Assembly (NCBI GenBank): GCA_948468275.1 | Contig: CAOKHI010000010.1 | Location: 1-49,887 of the forward strand | From: an uncultured Clostridium sp. | Lineage (GTDB): Bacteria; Bacillota; Clostridia; TANB77; CAG-508 | Length of the DNA: 49,887 nucleotides | Reading direction: 5' to 3' | Part shown: piece after piece, positions 7,706 to 14,891 of the stretch | Layout: the number at the start of each line of letters is the position of its first letter | Numbering within the stretch: the stretch's first letter is position 1 | Made by a program: the position numbers and the translations under genes | The notes under the pieces: generated by a model | What the model saw: the letters and a program-made list of their open reading frames with translations, nothing else | Told to the model about the DNA's origin: nothing | Database searches by the model: none

Positions 7706-8440
7706 ATGGAAAAACAAACAGCAGGTAGAGATAATTTGGGTAAACTTGCTCCAAAGTTTGCAGAATTAAATGATGATGTATTATTTGGAGAAATATGGAG
7801 TAGAGAAGATAAATTATCATTAAGGGATAGAAGTATCGCCACAATATCAGCTTTAATGGCACAAGGATTATTTCCACAGTTAAAATCACATTTTATATTA
7901 GGAAAAAAACATGGTGTAACAAAAAAAGAAGCTGTTGAGATCGTTACACAAATTGCATTTTATAGTGGATGGGCGAAAGCATGGAGTGCTTTTCCTTTAA
8001 TAGAAGAAGTATATGGAACAGAAAAGGAAGAAACATCAGAACATGGTGGAACATTTGGCATGGGAGAGCCAAACATAGCATTTGCACAATATTTCATTGG
8101 AAATTCATATTTAAAACCACTTGCAAAAACAGATAATGTATTTATTGCAAATGTAACATTTGAGCCAAGATGCAGAAATAATTGGCATATTCATAAAGCA
8201 GATAAAGGTGGAGGACAGATCCTTATTTGTGTAGATGGAGAAGGTTGGTATCAAGAAGAAGGAAAAGAGCCAAAAAGTTTAAAAGTAGGAGATGTAGTAA
8301 CAATTCCTGCAAATGTAAAACATTGGCATGGAGCAAAAAAAGACAGTTGGTTTAGTCATCTAGCAGTAGAAGTGCCTGGAGAAAATACAAGTAATGAATG
8401 GTGCGAATCTGTAACTGATGAAGAATATGAAAAATTATAA
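7706..8440 (+). CDS. Carboxymuconolactone decarboxylase-like protein with cupin domain
   Basis: The start is set by AAGGAGG (7690-7696) upstream of ATG 7706, giving 244 residues; an ATG further upstream has no such signal. Residues 1-105 form a CMD-family helical domain without the CxxC of AhpD. Residues 135-240 form a cupin with metal-ligand-type histidines (NWHIH, then HWHG). Such fusions occur near aldo-keto reductases and flavodoxins in Clostridia and are thought to act on reactive carbonyl or quinone compounds. The precise substrate is unknown. It lies 96 bases after copA and is likely a separate unit. Confidence 0.85.
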   Translation: MEKQTAGRDNLGKLAPKFAELNDDVLFGEIWSREDKLSLRDRSIATISALMAQGLFPQLKSHFILGKKHGVTKKEAVEIVTQIAFYSGWAKAWSAFPLIEEVYGTEKEETSEHGGTFGMGEPNIAFAQYFIGNSYLKPLAKTDNVFIANVTFEPRCRNNWHIHKADKGGGQILICVDGEGWYQEEGKEPKSLKVGDVVTIPANVKHWHGAKKDSWFSHLAVEVPGENTSNEWCESVTDEEYEKL

Positions 8441-8524
8441 TAAAATTAAGAATAAAAAATATAGTTTAGTTAGATTAGTTTATAATGAGCTAATCTAATT
8501 TTTTTATAAATTTCAAAAAAACTA

Positions 8525-8555
8525 TTGACCGACACTTACAACCGACTGCTATAAT
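8525..8555 (+). promoter_or_regulatory. MerR-type promoter 1 (19-bp spacer)
   Basis: TTGACC (8525-8530) and TATAAT (8550-8555) are separated by 19 bases, the long spacer typical of MerR-activated promoters. The spacer holds a repeated ACCGAC. The promoter is nearly identical to the one at 9367-9397 next to the merR gene. Confidence 0.75.
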
Positions 8556-8599
8556 TCCAATTAGTAAAACAAAATATAAATTAAAGGAGAGATGAAAAT

Positions 8600-8878
8600 A
8601 TGGAATATGTAACTTTAAATAATGGAGTTAAAATGCCAAAAGCAGGTTTTGGAGTATATCAAGTAAATAAAGAAGAATGTGAAATGGAATCGTTTGAAGA
8701 TGGTATTTTAGGAGGTAAGGTAGTAAACACTTCTATTGATGAAAATTATTTAGATGAGAACGGAAAAATTGATGTAGAAAAAATGCAAATAATAGCATTT
8801 GACATGGTAAGTAATACTTATAGAGTATTAGGAGATGTTGTAGGAAATGCTTTTAAAGATGGATTAGAAATGAAATAA
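8600..8878 (+). pseudogene. Aldo-keto reductase / flavin reductase in-frame chimera
   Basis: The 92-codon frame has a good binding site (AAAGGAGAG) and is open, but joins two unrelated families. Residues 1-28 (MEYVTLNNGVKMPKAGFGVY) are the beginning of an aldo-keto reductase. From about residue 29, VVNTSIDENYLDENGKIDVE and the sequence after it are the C-terminal end of a flavin-reductase-like protein. Neither catalytic core is present. A deletion between two neighbouring genes of a redox operon is the simplest explanation. It is driven by a MerR-type promoter and followed by a hairpin. Confidence 0.7.
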
Positions 8879-8883
8879 ATAAA

Positions 8884-8917
8884 AAAAATCGGTTTGTAAA
8901 ATACAGACTGATTTTTC
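8884..8917 (+). terminator. Terminator after chimeric ORF
   Basis: AAATCGGTTTGT pairs with ACAGACTGATTT, then a T-run. It also lies downstream of the convergent merR gene and may serve both strands. Confidence 0.7.
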
Positions 8918-8923
8918 TTTTTG

Positions 8924-9325
8924 CTACTTTTTGCTAGTATCAATTAAATAACTAAAATATTCAGTTTTTCCAGAAAGCACATCATTATAAAAATTCTCTT
9001 TCCAATTTAAAAAATCAAGACTTTCTTGAAGCTCTGACATTTCTTTTAAAAGTTGCTTTTTTTTTACAGCTAAAATAGCTTGTCTTTCAGGGATAGTAGA
9101 TTCTCCTTTTAAACATAAAGCAAGATATTCTTTCATTTCTTCAATACTCATATTGCATTTTTTTAAACAAGTCAAACTTTTAATCCAAGAAATATTATTC
9201 TCATCAAAAATTCTATAATTATTTTTATCTCTTTTTACATTAGGAATTAACCCTTCATTACAATAATATTTTAGTGTTTCATAAGTCATACCAACCTTTT
9301 CGCAGGTTTCTTTCATTGAATACAT
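8924..9325 (-). CDS. MerR family transcriptional regulator
   Basis: The 133-residue protein begins with a winged-helix DNA-binding domain (MYSMKETCEKVGMTYETLKY, then EGLIPNVKRDKNNYRIFDE). A helical dimerisation segment and a short C-terminal effector region without a metal-binding cysteine cluster follow, so it more likely senses an organic or redox signal. It is divergent from the hydrolase/flavodoxin unit. The MerR-type promoter at 9367-9397 lies in the gap and a second copy at 8525-8555. It probably activates both. Confidence 0.88.
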   Translation of the reverse strand: MYSMKETCEKVGMTYETLKYYCNEGLIPNVKRDKNNYRIFDENNISWIKSLTCLKKCNMSIEEMKEYLALCLKGESTIPERQAILAVKKKQLLKEMSELQESLDFLNWKENFYNDVLSGKTEYFSYLIDTSKK

Positions 9326-9366
9326 ATCTATACCTCCAAAAAAATTAAAAAATTTTCAAAAAACTA

Positions 9367-9397
9367 TTGACCGACAGTAACTACCGACTGATATAAT
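9367..9397 (+). promoter_or_regulatory. MerR-type promoter 2 (19-bp spacer)
   Basis: TTGACC and TATAAT with a 19-base spacer. The spacer and flanks match promoter 1 at most positions (TTGACCGACA..., ACCGACTG, TATAATTCC). Directed away from merR toward the hydrolase-flavodoxin genes. Confidence 0.78.
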
Positions 9398-9467
9398 TCC
9401 ATTGTAAAATAAAAAATCTAATTAGTCAAGCAAAAACTTTAAATATAATTTTGGGAGGTATTTTAAA

Positions 9468-10097
9468 ATAAGTAAAGAAGAAGAAAACCAATTTGGTCTA
9501 GTTTATGAGGGAGCAATTACAGAAAATGAAATCGGAAAGGTAAATATTCATCCAGTTAATTATATGTTAAATGGTTTGAAGATTTCAGCAAATGTTTATA
9601 CACCTGCAAATTTTGATGAAAATAATAAATATCCTACAGTTGTAGTTGCACATCCAAATGGAGGAGTAAAAGAGCAAGTTGCAGGACTATATTCACAAAA
9701 ACTAGCAGAATTAGGGTATATAGCAATGGCTTTTGATGCATCATATCAAGGAAAATCAGAAGGAGAGCCAAGAAATACAGATAAACCACAAAATAGAGTT
9801 GAAGATATACATGGAGCAATAGATTATATTGTAAATTATAAAGGTGTTGAGAGAAACAGAGTAGGAATTTTAGGAATTTGTGGTGGTGGCTACACATTAA
9901 GAGCATCACAAACAGATAAAAGAATAAAAGCAGTTGCAACATTATCAGCTTTCAATACAGGAATATCAAGTGGTTTAGGACAGAGTGGAAAATTACTTGA
10001 AAGAGAAGCAAAAGGTGGAGATTGGAAAAATGGACAAAGATTTAATGAAAGACCATCAGATTCTACAATTAAGAATTGGACAGATAGTATAAAATAA
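9468..10097 (+). pseudogene. Alpha/beta hydrolase fused to flavodoxin tail, start codon changed to ATA
   Basis: A perfect binding site (GGGAGG, 9453-9458) is followed nine bases later by ATA (9468), from which an open frame runs SKEEENQFGLVYEG and onward. The ancestral ATG has apparently become ATA, and the next ATG is 9564. The protein is an alpha/beta hydrolase (VVVAHPNGG, nucleophile-elbow-like GICGGGY near residue 145) up to about residue 166. Its last 44 residues (ISSGLGQSGKLLEREAKG, GDWKNGQRF) resemble the end of a flavodoxin. The histidine-bearing end of the hydrolase is missing. I read it as a deletion-made fusion. Confidence 0.65.
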
Positions 10098-10118
10098 GAA
10101 AGAGGGAGAAGATAAAAA

Positions 10119-10880
10119 ATGAATAAAAAATTAATTATAGGAATCGTTTTAGCGATAATTGTTATAGTAGTTGCGTCTTTCGCAGTTGTTATGGTTAATT
10201 CAAATAATAATGATAATCAAAATATTGCAAATGCAAACAATGAAAATGTAAATAATGAAGTAGAAAATGTGAACAATGAAGATAATTATGTCCAAAATAA
10301 AGAAAATACAACAAATACTGATGACAATACACAAGTAAGTAACAACGGAAAAACATTAGTAGCATATTTCTCATTACCAGAAAACACAGGAACAGCAAGA
10401 GAAGATAGTACAATTACAGTAAATGGAGAAAGATTAGGAAACACACAATATGTTGCAAATTTAATACAAGAACATACTGGAGCAGATGTATTTAGAATTG
10501 AATCAGTAAAACAATATAACACAGAAGATCATCAAGCCTTAATAGATGATGCACAAGAAGAACAAAGACAAAATGCTAGACCAGAAATAAAAAATAAAGT
10601 TAATAACTTTGATGAGTATGACACAATATTCATAGGTTACCCAATTTGGTGGAGTGATTTACCACAAATACTATATACATTTTTAGAAAGTTATGATTTT
10701 ACGGGAAAGAATGTATATCTATTTAGTACAAATGGTGGAAGTGGTTTATCAGGAACAGTAAGTACAATAACAAATAAATTATCTGGAGCAAATGTAAATT
10801 CAAATGCTTTCAAATTACACAGAAACAGTATGGAAGATGCACCAGAAGAAGTGGAAACATGGTTAAAACAAATAAAATAA
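10119..10880 (+). CDS. Membrane-anchored flavodoxin
   Basis: A hydrophobic N-terminal segment (residues 4-26) serves as signal anchor. An Asn/Glu-rich linker (residues 28-72) leads to a flavodoxin domain of about 180 residues. The domain shows TLVAYFSLPENTGTARED at the phosphate-loop position, DTIFIGYPIWWSDLPQ for the flavin-contacting loop and LFSTNGGSG. Flavodoxins carry electrons through FMN. The anchor suggests work at the outer face of the membrane. It appears intact and shares the MerR-linked operon. GAGGGAGAAG precedes the start. Confidence 0.88.
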   Translation: MNKKLIIGIVLAIIVIVVASFAVVMVNSNNNDNQNIANANNENVNNEVENVNNEDNYVQNKENTTNTDDNTQVSNNGKTLVAYFSLPENTGTAREDSTITVNGERLGNTQYVANLIQEHTGADVFRIESVKQYNTEDHQALIDDAQEEQRQNARPEIKNKVNNFDEYDTIFIGYPIWWSDLPQILYTFLESYDFTGKNVYLFSTNGGSGLSGTVSTITNKLSGANVNSNAFKLHRNSMEDAPEEVETWLKQIK

Positions 10881-10909
10881 TTGATTAAAAAGGAATAAGT
10901 AGAAAAGCT

Positions 10910-11050
10910 ATGAAAAAAATATTGATAATAGTATTAATATTAATAATCATTTTGATTGCAACAATAGTAATTTTCTATTTTAGAAATGGAAATAATATTA
11001 GTATGAATAATAATATACTAGAAATTCAAAAAGATACCTTCTATATATAA
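10910..11050 (+). pseudogene. Truncated signal-anchor protein
   Basis: The 46-codon frame starts MKKILIIVLILIIILIATIV and stops after a short polar stretch. About 40 bases on, a different frame reads GIVTGADVPKKINWKNY and stop, resembling a protein C-terminus. The middle of a secreted protein seems to be missing, as with the other fused genes in this cluster. The family cannot be told. Confidence 0.4.
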
Positions 11051-11195
11051 ATATAATGACAAAACAAAATCATATCATTAAAAAAAAGGAATAGTAACAG
11101 GAGCTGATGTACCTAAAAAAATAAATTGGAAAAATTACTAAATATAATTCAATTTTCATTATCTTCTGCATACATATTAAAAAAGAGGTATATGT

Positions 11196-11333
11196 ATGAT
11201 TATAGATGAATATAAAAGTGGATCTACAGTAATTAGGTTTGATGATAGAGATATTGGAACAAAAGAAGAGAACAAAGAAATTTTAGATATATTATTAAGT
11301 TTAACAATTAAAAAAATTTCAGAATATGCCTGA
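11196..11333 (+). CDS. Small protein upstream of recombinase A
   Basis: A 45-residue frame (MIIDEYKSGSTVIRFDDRDI, then an acidic helix ending TIKKISEYA) has the binding site AAAGAGG nine bases upstream. It lies 75 bases before the recombinase gene and in the same direction. Similar short ORFs precede the recombinases of elements B and C. I recall such small ORFs next to clostridial serine recombinases. A role as recombination directionality factor or accessory protein is conjecture. Confidence 0.55.
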   Translation: MIIDEYKSGSTVIRFDDRDIGTKEENKEILDILLSLTIKKISEYA

Positions 11334-11407
11334 AACGATTTGTAATTTTAGTTAACCTATTTTAGACTCACAACAGTTGATTAAAATTAGCAAAGGAAGG
11401 CGGTATT

Positions 11408-13012
11408 TTGGAAGAGATATATAATGGCTATTCAAACGAAAAAGTATTAGATGTTTTAGGAGAATATGCAATTTATTTAAGAAAATCAAGAGCAGACATG
11501 GAAGCAGAATCCAAAGGCGAAGGCGAAACATTAGCAAGACATGAACATATATTATTAGATTTGGCAAGTAGAAAAGGGCTAAAAATAGGAAAAATATATA
11601 GGGAGATAGTAAGTGGAGAAACAATTGAGGCAAGACCAGAAATGCAAAAACTATTAGCTGATGTAAAGCTAGGTAAGTGGAAAGGAGTATTAGTTGTAGA
11701 AGTAGAAAGATTAGCTCGTGGAGAGACAATGGATCAAGGTATTGTTTCAAAAGCATTTAAAATATCTAATACAAAAATAGTTACACCAATGAAAGTTTAT
11801 GATCCGAATGATGAATTTGATGAGGAATATTTTGAATTCGGATTATTTATGTCTAGAAGAGAATATAAAGTTATCAATAGAAGATTACAAAGAGGTAGAA
11901 TATTATCAGTAAATGAAGGCAAGTATGTTGGAAGTGTAGCACCATTTGGATATGATAGAGTTAAGATAAAAGGTGATAAAGGATATACATTAAGAAAAAA
12001 TGCAGAGGCTAATACAGTAAAAATAATGTATGATTTATATGCTTATGATGATTTATCATTAAATGAAGTGACTAAAAAATTAAATGAAATGGGATTAAAG
12101 CCAAGAAAAAATGATGAATGGTCAATAGCTAGTGTAAAAGATATACTGGCGAATCCTGTGTACATAGGTAAAATAAAATGGAATGCTAGGAAAGAAGTTA
12201 AAGTCTATAAAAAAGAAAAACTTGTAAAAACTAGACCAAGAAATAATGATTATATATTAGTAGAGGGATTACACAAAGCTATTATTGATGATAAAACTTG
12301 GAAGATTGTAGCAGCGAAGAGAAGTCTTAATTCAGCACCAGTAGTACATAATAATGTAGTACAAAATCCATTATGTGGGTTAGTAATATGTGCTAAATGT
12401 GGCAAGAAGATGAAAAGAAGATCCTACAGTAAATTTAGCAAAGAACCAACTTTATATTGTGCAAATACTAAATGCGACAATGTCGGTTCAAAGTTTCATT
12501 ATGTAGAAGAAAAGGTTTTGGATGGATTGAAAAAGTGGCTAGAGCAATACAGATTCGATTATCAAGAACATTTGGAAAAAATAAATCATAATAAAATTGA
12601 ATCTATTGAAGAAACAATTGCATCATTAGAGGCAGAGGCTAAAAAAGAAAATGACAAATTACTCAGCATCTTTAACTTTTTAGAAGATGGAACATATACC
12701 AAAGAAATGTTTAAGGCAAGATCAGAGGCAGTATCACAAAATGTAGCTAGAATTAATAACTCTATTGAGGAATATAAAACAAAATTAGCACAGGAGAAAA
12801 TTGTAGATAAAGAAAAAGAGGTATTAGTACCTAAAATTGAAAATCTTATTGATGTATATGATTTATTGCAAACACCAGAAGAGAAAAACGATTTACTAAA
12901 AACAGTATTAACTCAAGTGACATATTTAAAAACAGAAAAGTCAATAAGGAAAGATTCAGATCCAACAAACTTTATTATAAATTTATATCCTAAAATAAAT
13001 AAGGCAGTATAA
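11408..13012 (+). CDS. Large serine recombinase of element A
   Basis: A resolvase domain with nucleophile Ser27 (AIYLRKSRAD) leads into a recombinase domain (GKYVGSVAPFGYDRV, NPVYIGKIKW). A zinc-ribbon-like beta region (CAKCGKKM and CANTKCDN) and a coiled coil (about residues 395-460) follow. The length of 534 matches SpoIVCA-type enzymes, which excise skin from sigK. It begins with TTG 11408 after GGAAGG. It ends 132 bases before the right core AAGAA, the usual layout. It should catalyse attL x attR excision from cotJC. Confidence 0.92.
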   Translation: MEEIYNGYSNEKVLDVLGEYAIYLRKSRADMEAESKGEGETLARHEHILLDLASRKGLKIGKIYREIVSGETIEARPEMQKLLADVKLGKWKGVLVVEVERLARGETMDQGIVSKAFKISNTKIVTPMKVYDPNDEFDEEYFEFGLFMSRREYKVINRRLQRGRILSVNEGKYVGSVAPFGYDRVKIKGDKGYTLRKNAEANTVKIMYDLYAYDDLSLNEVTKKLNEMGLKPRKNDEWSIASVKDILANPVYIGKIKWNARKEVKVYKKEKLVKTRPRNNDYILVEGLHKAIIDDKTWKIVAAKRSLNSAPVVHNNVVQNPLCGLVICAKCGKKMKRRSYSKFSKEPTLYCANTKCDNVGSKFHYVEEKVLDGLKKWLEQYRFDYQEHLEKINHNKIESIEETIASLEAEAKKENDKLLSIFNFLEDGTYTKEMFKARSEAVSQNVARINNSIEEYKTKLAQEKIVDKEKEVLVPKIENLIDVYDLLQTPEEKNDLLKTVLTQVTYLKTEKSIRKDSDPTNFIINLYPKINKAV

Positions 13013-13062
13013 TTATTTTATGATATACAAAACACCATAGGGGAACAGACAGAAAAATAAAA

Positions 13063-13125
13063 ACTGAGGCTAAAAAAAATCAGTCATAGAAATAGATTAA
13101 AGAAAAAATTTTTTTGAGCCTCAAA
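13063..13125. terminator. Inverted repeat between recombinase A and the right core
   Basis: TGAGGCTAAAAAAA pairs with TTTTTTTGAGCCTCA (one-base bulge). The T-run supports termination of the recombinase transcript. The right arm overlaps the CAAACGACC arm of the attachment site. Confidence 0.55.
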
Positions 13126-13149
13126 CGACCACATTTTGGAGCAAAAGAA
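13122..13149. other. Right attachment arm and core of element A
   Basis: CAAACGACC (13122-13130), fourteen bases, then core AAGAA (13145-13149). The mirror arrangement is found at 3048-3075. To the right of the core the cotJC frame opens. Confidence 0.75.
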
Positions 13150-13259
13150 CTTGCACATCTAGAAATGGTTGGAACTATAGTACACCAGTTAACAGATGGT
13201 GTATGTCCAGAGAAACTTGAAAAAGCAGGGTTAGGAGCATATTATACAGATCATGGGGT
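13145..13259 (+). CDS. cotJC: cotJC segment 2 (interrupted spore coat gene)
   Basis: From GAA 13147 the frame reads ELAHLEMVGTIVHQLTDG, CPEKLEKAGLGAYYTDHG and then GVG-Leu-stop. The match to CotJC (Mn-catalase family, inner spore-coat layer) is clear up to the CATGGGGT core at 13252-13259; after it the text is element B. In CotJC this segment holds a metal-site glutamate/histidine pair (E..H..E). On the left it continues, after removal of element A, with GGAACAG (GTE). It has no start of its own. As it stands it is not a functional gene; joined with segments 3 and 4 it is in frame. Confidence 0.85.
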
Positions 13260-13275
13260 GGGTTTGTAATATATC

Positions 13276-13977
13276 CTAATCCTGCTTATTAAATTCTTTT
13301 ATATCTTCAAATAGAAATTCTAATTTATCAATTTTTTTATTTGTATGGTAATGCCCACAATACCATTTTTTATAATTTAGTCTTTTTTCAACTTTATCTA
13401 AGAAATGTTCTGTAGAATTATCAACTGTAGATTGATTAATTCCCGGAAGAAAAACTTCATGAGGAATATATTTATATGGGCAAGTATGAGTCAAAACAAT
13501 ATCAAATGTATTTGTCTGTATTTTATCCAAAATTTTTTGTTTCACTTCTTCACTTGGTTGTTCATCTTGCCACCAATTACAGTCATGAGCAATTCTATAA
13601 TGTTTGTCCACACTATAAGCTCCGCCAATTACTAAAACTTTAGTATTGCCAAAATTATATGTTTCGCCATCTTTTGCAAATATTATACTTGAATATTTTT
13701 CTTCAACATAAACTTGTCCATCTAAAAATTGTTTTTGTTGATAGGTTGATATATTTTGAGGTCTATTTTCATGATTACCATGTATACAAAATAATGTAAT
13801 TGGCAATGAATTTAGCTGTTCTTTTAATTCATTATCCAATTTTCCATAATAGTTTATTCCAGCATCACCAAGTATAATTAAAATGTCATCTTTGCTTGTG
13901 TTATACTTATAGCAAAACAAAACGATTCTTTTAAAATCTCTATGTGTATCTCCTGTTATATAAATCATTTTTTTCAC
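13276..13977 (-). CDS. Calcineurin-like metallophosphoesterase
   Basis: The 233-residue protein has the complete metal-binding set of the family: GDTH (residues 9-12), GDAG, GNHEN, a THTCP histidine and the final GHYHT. It would hydrolyse a phosphodiester or phosphomonoester in the cytoplasm. Phage and mobile elements often carry such enzymes. It starts three bases after the fic stop, so the two are translationally coupled. Its own stop lies 16 bases from the left core of element B. A partner relation with Fic, such as reversal of nucleotidylation, is only a conjecture. Confidence 0.88.
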   Translation of the reverse strand: MKKMIYITGDTHRDFKRIVLFCYKYNTSKDDILIILGDAGINYYGKLDNELKEQLNSLPITLFCIHGNHENRPQNISTYQQKQFLDGQVYVEEKYSSIIFAKDGETYNFGNTKVLVIGGAYSVDKHYRIAHDCNWWQDEQPSEEVKQKILDKIQTNTFDIVLTHTCPYKYIPHEVFLPGINQSTVDNSTEHFLDKVEKRLNYKKWYCGHYHTNKKIDKLEFLFEDIKEFNKQD

Positions 13978-13980
13978 CTT

Positions 13981-14814
13981 TTAATTATTATTTTCAAATA
14001 GTTCTTTTACATATAGCTCGCTATTTTTTAAGTCATTGTTTTTATTTTGTAATAGATTTTCAAAAAACATTATTAAATAATCAAATATAGGATAGATTCC
14101 TTTCGGAATATTTCCGTAATTGCTTCTAACTAAAGCATTTCTAAAATATAAGCTATATTCTTTAAACATATCATTATTAACATTAAATCCCATATTATTA
14201 AGATATTTTTCAATAAATACTGCTATAGTTCTAGTATTTCCTTCTCCAAATGGATGTACTTGCCAAATACTTGAAGTGAATTTTGCAATATGTTTAATTA
14301 ATTCATCATTATTTAGTTTTGAGTAATCAAAATCCTTTTCTTCTTTAAAATCATATTCAAAATAACTTGCTATGTCTTGATAATTTACATATTTTACAGT
14401 TTCACCATTTAGAATAGGCTCTTTTTTAGAAATATTATAATCTCTGTAATTACCTGCAAAATCATATATGTCTTTAAATAAATATCTATGAATATTCTTT
14501 AAAGTGATAGGGCTAAAACCAAAACTTTTATCTTCTAAAAGCTGTGCTATTCTTAAAGATACCAAATCACATTCTTTCTCTTTTTGAATATTTATATCAG
14601 TAGAGTTTTGTGTTTCATAATATGTTTTTAATAAGTTTTCTACTTCATAGTATTTTAGTTCTCCATTGATATTTTTTTGGGATAAATCTAACAAATATTT
14701 AGAAGGCTCTAAATTATCAACTTTATTTAATCCAATACCAGTATTCCAATATTCTTGCTTTTTTGTGGTATCAGTTGTTTCATTTTCAATTATATAATTT
14801 TCTTCATTAGACAT
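13981..14814 (-). CDS. Fic family protein (AMP-transferase type)
   Basis: The 277-residue protein has the Fic core motif HPFGEGNTR (around residue 188), intact in the His, Glu, Asn and Arg needed for transfer of AMP or another nucleotide to target proteins. An upstream beta-flap region (KKEPILNGETVKYVNY) would place the target. The N-terminal 60 residues (YWNTGIGLNKVDNLEPSKYL) are usual for this subgroup. I see no obvious (S/T)xxxE(G/N) inhibitory helix, so control may come from the co-encoded phosphoesterase or elsewhere. The binding site GGAGG lies before the ATG. It is upstream gene of a two-gene operon. Confidence 0.9.
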   Translation of the reverse strand: MSNEENYIIENETTDTTKKQEYWNTGIGLNKVDNLEPSKYLLDLSQKNINGELKYYEVENLLKTYYETQNSTDINIQKEKECDLVSLRIAQLLEDKSFGFSPITLKNIHRYLFKDIYDFAGNYRDYNISKKEPILNGETVKYVNYQDIASYFEYDFKEEKDFDYSKLNNDELIKHIAKFTSSIWQVHPFGEGNTRTIAVFIEKYLNNMGFNVNNDMFKEYSLYFRNALVRSNYGNIPKGIYPIFDYLIMFFENLLQNKNNDLKNSELYVKELFENNN

Positions 14815-14891
14815 ATAAAAACCTCCTAAAACTTCTCTTTTTTATACATTAATATTATACCATAAAATGCCTATAATTACTATAATTTTGC

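Larger units (their letters stand above)
3048..13144. mobile_element. Element A: 10.1-kb LSR element in cotJC, copper and redox cargo
   Basis: The element is bounded by AAGAA cores and inverted 9-base arms. From left to right it holds decayed fragments (metK tail, abrB-like), a complete csoR-thioesterase-copZ-copA copper operon, a carboxymuconolactone decarboxylase/cupin gene, a MerR regulator with two matching promoters, two chimeric redox ORFs, a membrane-anchored flavodoxin, a 45-residue small ORF and a large serine recombinase whose end lies 132 bases from the right core. Excision would leave AAGAA and rejoin cotJC in frame. Boundaries are inferred from the cores and from the rebuilt CotJC frame. 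Confidence 0.75.

Noticed and set aside
8600..8878. Chimeric ORF as a complete aldo-keto reductase
   Set aside because: Only the first 28 residues match; the barrel and the catalytic Asp/Tyr/Lys/His residues are absent.
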